Position numbers and translations under genes: made by a program. From assembly GCF_965199065.1 (NCBI RefSeq), contig NZ_CBDAQN010000003.1, positions 1,674,001 to 1,738,000 of the forward strand: a DNA stretch of 64,000 bases, written 5' to 3'. This document shows positions 7,495 through 15,972 of this stretch, piece by piece. The notes beneath the pieces were generated by a model. That model saw nothing but the letters and a program-made list of their open reading frames with translations. It did no database searches and had not been told where the DNA came from. The number at the start of each line of letters is the position of its first letter. Positions within the stretch are counted from its first letter, which is position 1. This DNA comes from Acidisoma sp965199065 (GTDB lineage: Bacteria; Pseudomonadota; Alphaproteobacteria; Acetobacterales; Acetobacteraceae).

Positions 7495-9369
7495 TTAGCG
7501 CCGCTCGACCTGCGAAACGTCACGCACCGCGCCGCGTGACGCGCTCGTCGCCATCGCGGCGTAGGCCCGCAAGGCAGGGGACACGACCCGCTCTCGGCTC
7601 TCCGGCTTCCAGGCCGCAGAGCCCCGCGCCTCCATCGCTGTCCGCCGATGCGCCAGCTCCTCATCCGTCAGATCAGCGCGAAGGATGCGGTTGGGAATGT
7701 CGATGTCGATTCTGTCGCCATTCCGGAGCAGCCCGATCGCCCCACCCTCCGCCGCTTCCGGCGAAACGTGCCCGATGGAAAGTCCTGACGTGCCGCCCGA
7801 GAAGCGTCCGTCCGTCACCAGGGCGCATAGCTTGCCGAGGCCCTTCGACTTCAGATAGCTCGTCGGATACAGCATCTCCTGCATCCCCGGCCCACCCTTC
7901 GGCCCCTCATAGCGGATTAGCACGACCTCGCCCGCCTGCACCTCGTTGCCGAGAATACCGGCGACCGCCGCGTCCTGGCTCTCGTAGAGCCGCACAGGCC
8001 CCGAGAAGACGAGGTTGGAGGCATCGACGCCCGCCGTCTTCACAATCGCACCCTCGAGCGCGATGTTGCCGTAGAGCACTGCGAGGCCGCCGTCCTTGCT
8101 GAAGGCGTGCTCCACGTCACGGATGACGCCCCCGGCGCGATCGGCGTCGAGTTCCGCGAAGCGCTGGTCCTGGCTGAAGGCGACCGTTGTGCGAACCCCG
8201 CCCGGCGCCGCGCGGTAGAGCATGCCGGCGGTGCCCTCCGGATCGCGCGCCGACGCGATGTCCCAGCGCTCAAGCGCCGCGCCCATGCTGGCGCTGTGAA
8301 CCGTCGGGGGGTCTGAGTGCAGCAGACCCGCGCGGTTCAGCTCGCCGAGCAACGCCATGATGCCACCGGCGCGATGGACATCCTCCATGTGGACGTTCGG
8401 CACCGAGGGCGAGACTTTGCAGAGGTTCGGCACGCGGCGGGAAAGCCGGTCGATGTCGGCCATGGTGAACGGCAGCCCGGCTTCCTGAGCCGCCGCCAGC
8501 AGGTGCAGCACCGTGTTGGTGGAGCCGCCCATGGCGATGTCCAGCGACATCGCGTTCTCGAACGCCTTCATCGCGGCGATGGTCCGCGGCAAAGCCGAAG
8601 CGTCATCCTGCTCGTACCAGCGACGAGCCAGATCGACAATCACCCAGCCCGCTTCCACGAACAGCTTGCGGCGGTCGGCATGGGTCGCGAGCAGGCTGCC
8701 GTTGCCGGGCAGAGAGAGACCCAAAGCCTCGGTGAGGCAGTTCATCGAATTGGCCGTGAACATGCCGGAGCAGGACCCGCAGGTCGGACAGGCCGACCGC
8801 TCCTGCTCCTCTGACTCGGCGTCCGAAACGCGGGGATCGGCCGCCGCGACCATCGCGGTGATGAGATCGGCGCGCTTGACCACAGCAGCGCCGCCGGTGC
8901 CGTCCGACCGGATCTTGCCGGCCTCCATCGGACCGCCGGAGACGAAGACGGTCGGGATGTTCAGCCGCATCGCCGCCATCAGCATGCCCGGCGTGATCTT
9001 GTCGCAGTTCGAGATGCAGACGAGCGCGTCGGCGCAATGCGCCTCGACCATGTACTCGACGGCGTCGGCGATCAGCTCCCGCGAGGGCAGGCTGTAGAGC
9101 ATGCCTGCATGGCCCATTGCGATGCCGTCATCGACCGCGATCGTGTTGAATTCCTTGGCGACGCCACCGGCCTTCTGGATCTCGCCGGCGACGAGTTGGC
9201 CAAGATCCTTGAGGTGGACGTGGCCGGGCACGAACTGCGTGAAGGAATTGGCGATGGCGATGATGGGCTTGCCGAAATCCCCGTCCGTCATGCCCGTTGC
9301 GCGCCAGAGGGCGCGGGCGCCTGCCATGTTGCGGCCATGGGTGGTTGTGCGGGAACGGTAGGCTGGCAT
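7495..9369 (-). CDS. ilvD: dihydroxy-acid dehydratase
   Basis: A 624-residue IlvD enzyme that dehydrates 2,3-dihydroxy-3-methyl-acids to the 2-keto acids of valine and isoleucine biosynthesis in the cytoplasm. Iron-sulfur ligands are seen in CISNCDKITPGM and CPTCGSCSGMFTANSMN, and the conserved MSLDIAMGGSTNTVLHL and TDGRFSGGTSGLSIGH segments are intact. Length agrees with the long IlvD form. The ATG at 9369 begins the canonical MPAYRSRTTTHGRNMAG and has GAGGA ahead of it; the open frame extends 10 codons further up without homology. No attenuator was seen. Confidence 0.96.
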   Translation of the reverse strand: MPAYRSRTTTHGRNMAGARALWRATGMTDGDFGKPIIAIANSFTQFVPGHVHLKDLGQLVAGEIQKAGGVAKEFNTIAVDDGIAMGHAGMLYSLPSRELIADAVEYMVEAHCADALVCISNCDKITPGMLMAAMRLNIPTVFVSGGPMEAGKIRSDGTGGAAVVKRADLITAMVAAADPRVSDAESEEQERSACPTCGSCSGMFTANSMNCLTEALGLSLPGNGSLLATHADRRKLFVEAGWVIVDLARRWYEQDDASALPRTIAAMKAFENAMSLDIAMGGSTNTVLHLLAAAQEAGLPFTMADIDRLSRRVPNLCKVSPSVPNVHMEDVHRAGGIMALLGELNRAGLLHSDPPTVHSASMGAALERWDIASARDPEGTAGMLYRAAPGGVRTTVAFSQDQRFAELDADRAGGVIRDVEHAFSKDGGLAVLYGNIALEGAIVKTAGVDASNLVFSGPVRLYESQDAAVAGILGNEVQAGEVVLIRYEGPKGGPGMQEMLYPTSYLKSKGLGKLCALVTDGRFSGGTSGLSIGHVSPEAAEGGAIGLLRNGDRIDIDIPNRILRADLTDEELAHRRTAMEARGSAAWKPESRERVVSPALRAYAAMATSASRGAVRDVSQVERR

Positions 9370-9499
9370 CGGCGTGGTCCTCGATCTTGCAATCAGCAAC
9401 GCGGTTGATTGTTAACCTACGCCGCTCACTCGCGTTGCGCGAGCCGTTACGGCCTGCGGACCAGGAAACTCTGCCGCCCGCAAGCCTGATGAACGGCGC

Positions 9500-9730
9500 T
9501 CAGGGCTCGAGGTGGACGTTCTCGTCCTCGACCGAGAAGCCGATCTTCATCGTCACCTGATAGTAGTGGACGCGCCCGTTCTCGACCTGGCCGCGGGTCT
9601 CGACGACCTGGAACCAGCGGATGTGCCGGATAGTCGATGACGCTTTGGTGATAGCGGACTGGATGGCGTCCTCGATGCTCGTCTCGGAGGATCCGACGAC
9701 TTCAATGAGGCGGTACACGTGGTCGGTCAT
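9500..9730 (-). CDS. dodecin (flavin-binding dodecamer)
   Basis: A 76-residue protein matching the dodecin family, small dodecameric proteins that sequester flavins and sometimes CoA. The pattern HVYRLIEVVGSSETSIEDAI at the N-terminus and the central Trp in IRWFQVVETRG, which stacks on the flavin, are diagnostic. It begins with ATG and ends 130 bp before ilvD on the same strand. The gap between them holds a perfect 6-bp stem (9429-9443) without a T-run. Confidence 0.93.
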   Translation of the reverse strand: MTDHVYRLIEVVGSSETSIEDAIQSAITKASSTIRHIRWFQVVETRGQVENGRVHYYQVTMKIGFSVEDENVHLEP

Positions 9731-9862
9731 GGTCGGTGCTCTTGTGCTTGGGGGTTGTTATCCAGCGCCTCCATCTTGGGTGGCAGCCAGGAAGCTCAAC
9801 CACTGGCTTGCGCTGCGCCAGGAATGCCTCAAGATCGTTGACGGTTGAGCGGAGGCGCCACG

Positions 9863-11170
9863 TTGCGGCAGGAAGAACTCGTCTTCGTCGGCATTTGCGA
9901 TCTCGCGGGACTGGTTCGCGGCAAAGGCTTCCCTGCGGCGGAGCTGGAAGCCCGGCTGCGGCAGGGCGTCGGGCTGACAGCCTCCAACATCATGATCTCG
10001 GCCTTCGGCTCTATCCTGGCGACGCCTTTCGGCACGATGGGCGACCTCGTCATGATGCCCGACCGTGAGGCCGTGGTGCAGGTGCCTTTCGACGAGGGCG
10101 CGGCGGAGCATTTCTACCTCGCCGATCTGCAGGAGCTGGATGGCAGGCCCTGGTCCTGCTGCCCTCGGGACTTTCTGCGGCGTGCGCTCACGGCGCTGGA
10201 GGCGGAAACGGGGCTGGTCGTGAAGACGGCCTTCGAGCAGGAATTCGTCTACACCGGCGTCAAGGATCGCCCCGGCGCTTCCTACGCACTCGACTCGTTT
10301 CGCCGCCAGGGCATTTTTGGAGAAAGCCTGACTGGGGCGCTGCGGGCGGCCGGGCTGACGCCGGACAGCTTCCTTCCCGAATACGGGCCGCGCCAGTTCG
10401 AGGTTACGGTGAAGCCGACCGTCGGGCTGCGGGCAGCCGATGAGGCCGTCATCACACGGGAGATGGTGCGATCGGTCGCCGAACGGCTTGGCCACCGGGC
10501 GATCCTGTCGCCGGTCATCAACACCGATGGCATCGGCAACGGCACGCACATCCACTTCAGTCTCTGGGACCAGGAGGGGTTGCCAGTGTCGCGCGACGCG
10601 ACAGCGCCCTATGGCATCTCGACCCGGATCGCGCCCTTCGTCGCCGGCGTGCTGCACCACCTGCCGGCGATCACCGCGATCACCGCACCCTCGGTTGCAT
10701 CGTATTACCGGCTGCAACCCAATCGCTGGGCGCCGGTCTGGGCGTTTCTCGGTCGCCAGGACCGCGGCGCCGCCCTGCGCGTCTCCCCCGTTTTTCAGGG
10801 CGCCGAGGCCCGTGCCGACGCGCAGTTCAATATCGAGTATCGCGTGGCGGATGCCGCGGCGAGCCCCTATCTCGCCTTGGGCGCCATCATCCACGCCGGG
10901 CTCGACGGGATCCGCGGCGGTATGACCTTGCCGCCGGAGCAACCCGAATTTTGGGCTATGACGGCCGCCGCCCGCGCCGATGCGGGCATCGACGAACTGC
11001 CCCGGTCGCTTGCCCAGGCGCTCGATCTGCTGGCGGCGACCGAGGCGGCGCGCGGCTGGTTCGGGCCGGAGTTCTTCGCGGCCTACCTCCAGTTCAAGCG
11101 GTCGGAGATCGAGGCGCTCGCGGACCTGGAGCCCTCGGACATCTGCGACCGCTACGCCGCCATCTACTGA
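9863..11170 (+). CDS. glutamine synthetase-like enzyme (gamma-glutamyl-amine or amide ligase family)
   Basis: About 435 residues of the glutamine synthetase superfamily, in the PuuA/GlnA-like branch rather than the classical GlnA. Recognisable parts are the beta-Grasp-like N-terminus, metal ligands in TAFEQEFVYTG, the NGTHIHFSLWD stretch, and the Arg-rich catalytic region PSVASYYRLQPNRWAPVW. The start is uncertain: the frame opens with TTG codons at 9845 and 9863; the latter has GGAGG about 7 bp ahead and is chosen. It is followed at 11 bp by a cysteine hydrolase. The pairing suggests use or breakdown of an amide or amine nitrogen source; the true substrate is unknown. Confidence 0.85.
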   Translation: MRQEELVFVGICDLAGLVRGKGFPAAELEARLRQGVGLTASNIMISAFGSILATPFGTMGDLVMMPDREAVVQVPFDEGAAEHFYLADLQELDGRPWSCCPRDFLRRALTALEAETGLVVKTAFEQEFVYTGVKDRPGASYALDSFRRQGIFGESLTGALRAAGLTPDSFLPEYGPRQFEVTVKPTVGLRAADEAVITREMVRSVAERLGHRAILSPVINTDGIGNGTHIHFSLWDQEGLPVSRDATAPYGISTRIAPFVAGVLHHLPAITAITAPSVASYYRLQPNRWAPVWAFLGRQDRGAALRVSPVFQGAEARADAQFNIEYRVADAAASPYLALGAIIHAGLDGIRGGMTLPPEQPEFWAMTAAARADAGIDELPRSLAQALDLLAATEAARGWFGPEFFAAYLQFKRSEIEALADLEPSDICDRYAAIY

Positions 11171-11181
11171 GGACTGCACCC

Positions 11182-11829
11182 ATGAGGACCTACGGCCTGA
11201 GCCGGGACGTGCCGGTGGTGCTGGGCAAGACGGCGTTGCTGTTCATCGATGTGCAGAACTACGTCATGCCCGGCGGCGGCGAATATGCCGGGCTTGATGA
11301 GGCCGAGGTGGCAGCGCGCTACGGGTATTTCTTTACCGAAATGGAGACACGTGGCCTGCCCAACATGCAGCGGCTGCAGGCGGCCTGCCGCGCGAAGGGC
11401 ATCGAGGTGCTTTATACGGTCATCGAAAGCCTGACGCAGAACGGACGTGATCTGAGCCTCGACTACAAGATCAGCGGGTTATTCTGTCCGCGTGGCTCGC
11501 GAGACGCTCAGGTGGTCGACGCCCTGGCGCCGGGCCCGGACGAGATCGTCATCGGCAAGACCTCCTCGTCGGTGTTCATCTCCACGAACCTGCATTACGT
11601 GCTGGGCAATCTCGGGGTGCGCCATCTGATCCTCGCCGGCGGGCTGACCGACCAGTGCGTCGACTCCGCAGTGCGGGATGCCTGCGATCTAGGCTATCTG
11701 GTGACGGTGCCGGTCGATGCCTGCGTCACGCAGAGCCAGCAGCGTCACGACACTGCGTTGGCCAACAACAAAGGCTATTGCCGTCAGGTAACGACATCTA
11801 GCCTCGTCTCTGAGATCGACGGACTTTAG
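11182..11829 (+). CDS. isochorismatase-family cysteine hydrolase
   Basis: A 215-residue hydrolase of the isochorismatase-like superfamily, which cleaves amides, ureido groups or enol ethers. The catalytic triad is visible: D23 in ALLFIDVQNY, K126 in IVIGKTSSS, and nucleophile C159 in GGLTDQCVDSAVRDA. With a Cys nucleophile it is likely an amidohydrolase such as a ureidoacrylate- or biuret-type enzyme rather than a true isochorismatase. The ATG at 11182 lies 11 bp after the glutamine synthetase-like gene. Substrate is not assignable from sequence. Confidence 0.88.
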   Translation: MRTYGLSRDVPVVLGKTALLFIDVQNYVMPGGGEYAGLDEAEVAARYGYFFTEMETRGLPNMQRLQAACRAKGIEVLYTVIESLTQNGRDLSLDYKISGLFCPRGSRDAQVVDALAPGPDEIVIGKTSSSVFISTNLHYVLGNLGVRHLILAGGLTDQCVDSAVRDACDLGYLVTVPVDACVTQSQQRHDTALANNKGYCRQVTTSSLVSEIDGL

Positions 11830-12051
11830 CATCCGGCGCTGGCTCCGGCCGCCTGAAGTTTGCCCGAAGACGCGGCCTGAGGCGGATACACTTTAACGGG
11901 ATGTTTACGCTCTCCGGTTAAGGTTGCCTTGTCGAACCAATCCACACGTCGTGCCCCAACCAAATCAACGGATCGGATATGCTGAGTTGTCGTGTCGAAG
12001 ATGACATGGCCAAGCGTGTGCCGATGCCGCCTCAAGCCAGGTGCGTCAGCC

Positions 12052-15000
12052 ATGAAGATCGAGCCCAACGCCAAGATCACCCGCCCGCGCCTGACCAAGG
12101 GCGCGTCCTCGGCGTCCGCGCCGGCCAGGGCCTCTCCAGGCGATCCCTCATCAGTTGCTCCTCTGACCGCAGCGCCAATTCCCGACGCGGTGGCGGCGAT
12201 TGCCACACCGGACGGCCTACCTGCGGCGGGGGATCAGCGTGACGAGCCGGATTTCTCCTCCGGCTTTTATGTCGCCTTCTATGCGGACCTGCGGGACAAG
12301 ACCGCGAAAGAAGCCGAAATCCATTGGCGGACGCTGGGTAAAGGCGAAGGAAGGTTCGGTAGCGCCCAGCAGGTCATCGACGATTTCGCGGCAAAGGGGA
12401 AGCACCTGCCGAATGATTTCGATGCCGGTCTCTACCGCCTTTTTCTCAGCCGCTCCATGCGCGGCGCCATCAAATGCGATCTCGATGCGGCCGCCCACTA
12501 CCTCGCGGTCGGTCGTGCCGCCGGCAACCGGTACAAGCCTGAAGATCCGGCGTTCTTCAACGCGCTCTATTTCGACGAGGGCTCTTCTTACAGCCGGATG
12601 CTGCTCGCGGCGGTGCGGCGTGAAGAAGCCGACATCGACCAGTCTGCAGCGGCCTTGTTCGCCCGCATCGGCATCCGGTCGACCGGATTTCTGAGCATCT
12701 TCGAAGTCTCCGACTACATTTGCCTGAATACGAATCTGGGCCTGCAAAACCGGGCGCACTGTCTACACCATTTCGCGGAACACGGGCTCCGCGAACTCGG
12801 CCCGGTCGCGCTCGACTACACCTTCGATGCGGAGTTTTACCGCGCGACCAATCGCGAGATCGCGGCGCTCTCCGATCGGGAAGCGTATCGTCATTGGCTC
12901 AATATCGGTCTCGACAGGGGCGAGACCCCGAATGCGGGCCGGTTCCTGCACAAGCTCGGCCTCCTCGAGATTGGCCATTATCCACCCGGCTTCGTCGCCG
13001 AGATCTACGCGGCCGCCAATCCGGATCTCGCCGAGCGGATTGCCGGAAAGTGGCGGCTACTGCAGCATTGCATCAGCAACGGCATCGCCGAACGGCGGCC
13101 CGGATGCCAGCTCTCGCGCGAGAACGTGGACGTCTTCCGCGCCGCCGCGGACCTGCAGGCCATGGAAGGACGTCTCGAAGCGGCGCGAGGGATCTACCAG
13201 GATGTTCTGGCGCTCGAGCCTAGTCACGTCCTCGGTCTTCGTCATTTTGCGGACTGCCTTCTGCGGATCGGGGACTGGTTCAACGCCGCGGCTCTCTATG
13301 AGGAGACGATCAAGTCGAACCTCAGCACGGTCTGGACCTACCTCAACCTCGCGACCTGCTATCTGAACCTCAAGCGCTGGCGCGAGGCGGCGGCTGCCTT
13401 GTTGCCCATCCAGCAGCGAAACGCCGGAGATCTCGGTATCCGCACGCGTCTGCGCGAGGTCTGCCGCGCGGGGTTCGAGGCGATGCGTCATGAGGCCGCC
13501 TGGCTCGCTGAAAACGGGTTCGAGCGCCAAGCCCGCCTGCGCATGGCGGAGGCGGTGGAGCTTTTGGCGCTGCCGGTTGAAACTGCGCCAACGGGGCTTG
13601 CTTATGCGAGGAGCGACATCGGCACGATCGCGATCGTGGCCGATACCGGCCTGCCGCAGTGCCGCTTCTATCGCCTGGACCAGAAGCTCGCCCAGCTCGG
13701 CCTGCTCGGAATCGAGGCGGAACTCTTCGACTTCCGTGACGACCTTGCCGATTTCCACCAACGGCTGCCCTCGTTGCAGGCGGTCATCTTCTACCGCGTC
13801 CCGGCGACGCCCGAGATCGTCGACGCGATCGATGCAGTCCGACGTGCGGAACTGCCAAGCTTCTACGAAATCGACGATCTCATGTTCGAGGATGAGCACT
13901 TCCCGGACAGTTTCGAGAGCTACGGCGGGCAGATTTCCCGCGGCCTCTACGCCACGCTGGTGACGGGGAGCGCGGCACTACGGACGGCGATGGGGTTGTG
14001 CGACTACGCGCTGGCCTCGACTGCGCCGCTGGCCGAGCGGATGGCGCAGGTGGTGCGCAGCGGCCAAGCCTTCGTTCACCGCAATGCTCTGCATGCGCCG
14101 CATGAAAAGATGATGGGAGCACTTCCGGCGCGCAAGGACGACGGCACCATCCGCCTTTTCTATGGCACCGGAACCCGCGCCCATAACGAGGATTTCGAGC
14201 AGCACCTGACCCCGGCCCTGGCGCGCATACTGGCCGAGTTTCCGGCGGTGAAGCTGGTCATCGTCGGCTATCTCTCGCTACCGCCCAGCCTCGCCGGTTA
14301 TGGCGACCAGATCATGCTCATCCCTCCGGTCTGGGAAATCGAGGCCTATTGGCGGATCCTGGCCGGAATGGACATCAACCTCGCCGTGCTCAAGCCGGGG
14401 CCGGTCGCGGACTGCAAGAGCGAGATCAAGTGGCTTGAAGCGGCGATGCTGGGGATCCCGTCGGTCGTTACGCCGACCGAAACCTACCGCACGTCCGTCT
14501 CCGACGGGGAGACCGGGCTCTTCGCAACAACCCCGGAAGATTGGTATCGGGCGATCCGCCGCCTCGTCGTCAACCAGAAGGAGCGGAGACGGATGGGCGC
14601 CGCGGCGCAGGTCGCGGTGCGCGACGCCTACTCTGTGCCCGCCATGGCGCGCAACCTGCGCTCCATCCTGGCCGGCGTGACCGAGGCGCCGGCGGCCGAG
14701 TCCGTCAGAAAGCGTGTTCTAGTCGTCAACGTCTTCTTTCCGCCGCAGGCGCTGGGCGGCGCCACGCGCGTTGTCTCGGACAACGTGCTGGATCTCCATC
14801 GGCTGTACGGCGATGAGCTTGAAATAGAGGTCTTCACGGCAATCGAGGGCTCCGTACAACCCTATCGCCTGTCGACCTATCTCTGGAACGGCATCCGCGT
14901 CACCGGCGTGACGACGCCGGACGAACCGGACATCGACACGCGCATCGCCGATGAACAAATGGGTGTTGCGTTTGCAGGCTGCCTCGATCGGTTTCGTCCC

Positions 15001-15972
15001 GACATCATCCACTTTCACTGCATCCAGCGGTTGACGCTGACGGTCTGCGAGGTGGCGAAGGCCCGGCGTATCCCGTACTACGTGACCGTGCATGACGGCT
15101 GGTGGATTTCGGACAAGCAGTTTCTTGTCGATAGCTGTGGCGCGCTGGACCTTTACGACTACACAGAGCCGATGGCCGAACTGGCGCGGCATGGCGCCCG
15201 TCGCTTCATCCGCATGACGCATTGCGCGGAGGCCCTCTCCGGTGCGGTCAAGGTGTTTGCGGTCTCCAGCCGTTTTGGCGAGCTTTATGAGCGGTGCGGG
15301 GTGCAGAACGTCGCTGTTACCGAAAACGGCGTCCCCGCTGTCACCGTGACGCCACGGAGCGTCTCGCCGGCCGGCCGGGTGCGGCTGGCTCACGTCGGGG
15401 GCGTCTCCCTGCACAAGGGCTACAATGTCTTCAAAGCCGCCGTCATGCAGTCGCGTTTCGAGAACCTGGAAATCCTGATCGTCGACCACGCGCTGCAGCG
15501 TGGCATCGAACATCGGTCGACCTGGGGCACGACGCCCGTGTGCTTTCGCGGCAAGTTGCCGCAGGCGGAGGTCGCCGATCTCTACAAGGATATCGATGTG
15601 CTCGTGGCGCCCTCCGTCTGGCCTGAAAGCTACGGGCTCGTCGTGCGCGAGGCCCTCCAGGCCGGCTGCTGGGTCGTTGCCTCCGATCGTGGAGCGGTCG
15701 CTCAGGACGTCGATGCGGGCTGCGGTCACATCGTCTCCGTCGACACCTATCATGAGCTGCAGGAGATCCTGCAGAGCATCGACGCTCAGCCCGCGCGTTA
15801 TCTCGGGCCGATTGAAACGCGGCCGGTCCTGAGGCGGGCGGTGGATCAGGCCATCGAACTCGCGGCTATCTATCTGGACGCGACGCCGGCGCCCTCTCGG
15901 GAGAGCGAGCCGCGGATCGTGGCATTGCCTCGGCACCGCATAGCGGCGTTGGCCACGCAGGGCTCTCTATAG
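12052..15972 (+). CDS. large multidomain protein with two glycosyltransferase domains, TPRs and N-terminal repeats
   Basis: A 1306-residue protein. Residues about 60-340 hold degenerate units of the form FYxxx...HW...G..EGR, related to those of the repeat protein at 32042. Residues about 364-450 look like tetratricopeptide repeats. A first glycosyltransferase (GT4/GT1-like) spans about 522-880, with the donor-site region IKWLEAAMLGIPSVVTPTE; a second spans about 887-1290, with VNVFFPPQALGGATRV at the start and VWPESYGLVVREAL carrying the retaining-GT EX7E-like motif. ATG at 12052 is preferred over an in-frame upstream start at 11992. No signal peptide is seen. It probably builds a surface polysaccharide or glycosylates proteins. 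It ends overlapping the P450 gene tail-to-tail by 6 bp. Confidence 0.85.
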   Translation: MKIEPNAKITRPRLTKGASSASAPARASPGDPSSVAPLTAAPIPDAVAAIATPDGLPAAGDQRDEPDFSSGFYVAFYADLRDKTAKEAEIHWRTLGKGEGRFGSAQQVIDDFAAKGKHLPNDFDAGLYRLFLSRSMRGAIKCDLDAAAHYLAVGRAAGNRYKPEDPAFFNALYFDEGSSYSRMLLAAVRREEADIDQSAAALFARIGIRSTGFLSIFEVSDYICLNTNLGLQNRAHCLHHFAEHGLRELGPVALDYTFDAEFYRATNREIAALSDREAYRHWLNIGLDRGETPNAGRFLHKLGLLEIGHYPPGFVAEIYAAANPDLAERIAGKWRLLQHCISNGIAERRPGCQLSRENVDVFRAAADLQAMEGRLEAARGIYQDVLALEPSHVLGLRHFADCLLRIGDWFNAAALYEETIKSNLSTVWTYLNLATCYLNLKRWREAAAALLPIQQRNAGDLGIRTRLREVCRAGFEAMRHEAAWLAENGFERQARLRMAEAVELLALPVETAPTGLAYARSDIGTIAIVADTGLPQCRFYRLDQKLAQLGLLGIEAELFDFRDDLADFHQRLPSLQAVIFYRVPATPEIVDAIDAVRRAELPSFYEIDDLMFEDEHFPDSFESYGGQISRGLYATLVTGSAALRTAMGLCDYALASTAPLAERMAQVVRSGQAFVHRNALHAPHEKMMGALPARKDDGTIRLFYGTGTRAHNEDFEQHLTPALARILAEFPAVKLVIVGYLSLPPSLAGYGDQIMLIPPVWEIEAYWRILAGMDINLAVLKPGPVADCKSEIKWLEAAMLGIPSVVTPTETYRTSVSDGETGLFATTPEDWYRAIRRLVVNQKERRRMGAAAQVAVRDAYSVPAMARNLRSILAGVTEAPAAESVRKRVLVVNVFFPPQALGGATRVVSDNVLDLHRLYGDELEIEVFTAIEGSVQPYRLSTYLWNGIRVTGVTTPDEPDIDTRIADEQMGVAFAGCLDRFRPDIIHFHCIQRLTLTVCEVAKARRIPYYVTVHDGWWISDKQFLVDSCGALDLYDYTEPMAELARHGARRFIRMTHCAEALSGAVKVFAVSSRFGELYERCGVQNVAVTENGVPAVTVTPRSVSPAGRVRLAHVGGVSLHKGYNVFKAAVMQSRFENLEILIVDHALQRGIEHRSTWGTTPVCFRGKLPQAEVADLYKDIDVLVAPSVWPESYGLVVREALQAGCWVVASDRGAVAQDVDAGCGHIVSVDTYHELQEILQSIDAQPARYLGPIETRPVLRRAVDQAIELAAIYLDATPAPSRESEPRIVALPRHRIAALATQGSL

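Noticed and set aside
7477..7500. GGTTCGACTC stretch resembling a tRNA T-arm, next to the low-GC PIN/HTH pair
   Set aside because: The flanking five bases do not pair as a T-stem and no acceptor or anticodon arm could be built, so neither a tRNA nor a tRNA-derived attachment site is supported.
9758..11179. 473-codon frame antisense to the glutamine synthetase-like gene
   Set aside because: No recognisable domain and covers a confident enzyme on the opposite strand.
11826..12206. 126-codon frame on the minus strand in the gap before the glycosyltransferase
   Set aside because: Part lies in the intergenic gap and part opposite the glycosyltransferase start. No domain, ribosome site or family pattern; left unannotated though weakly possible.
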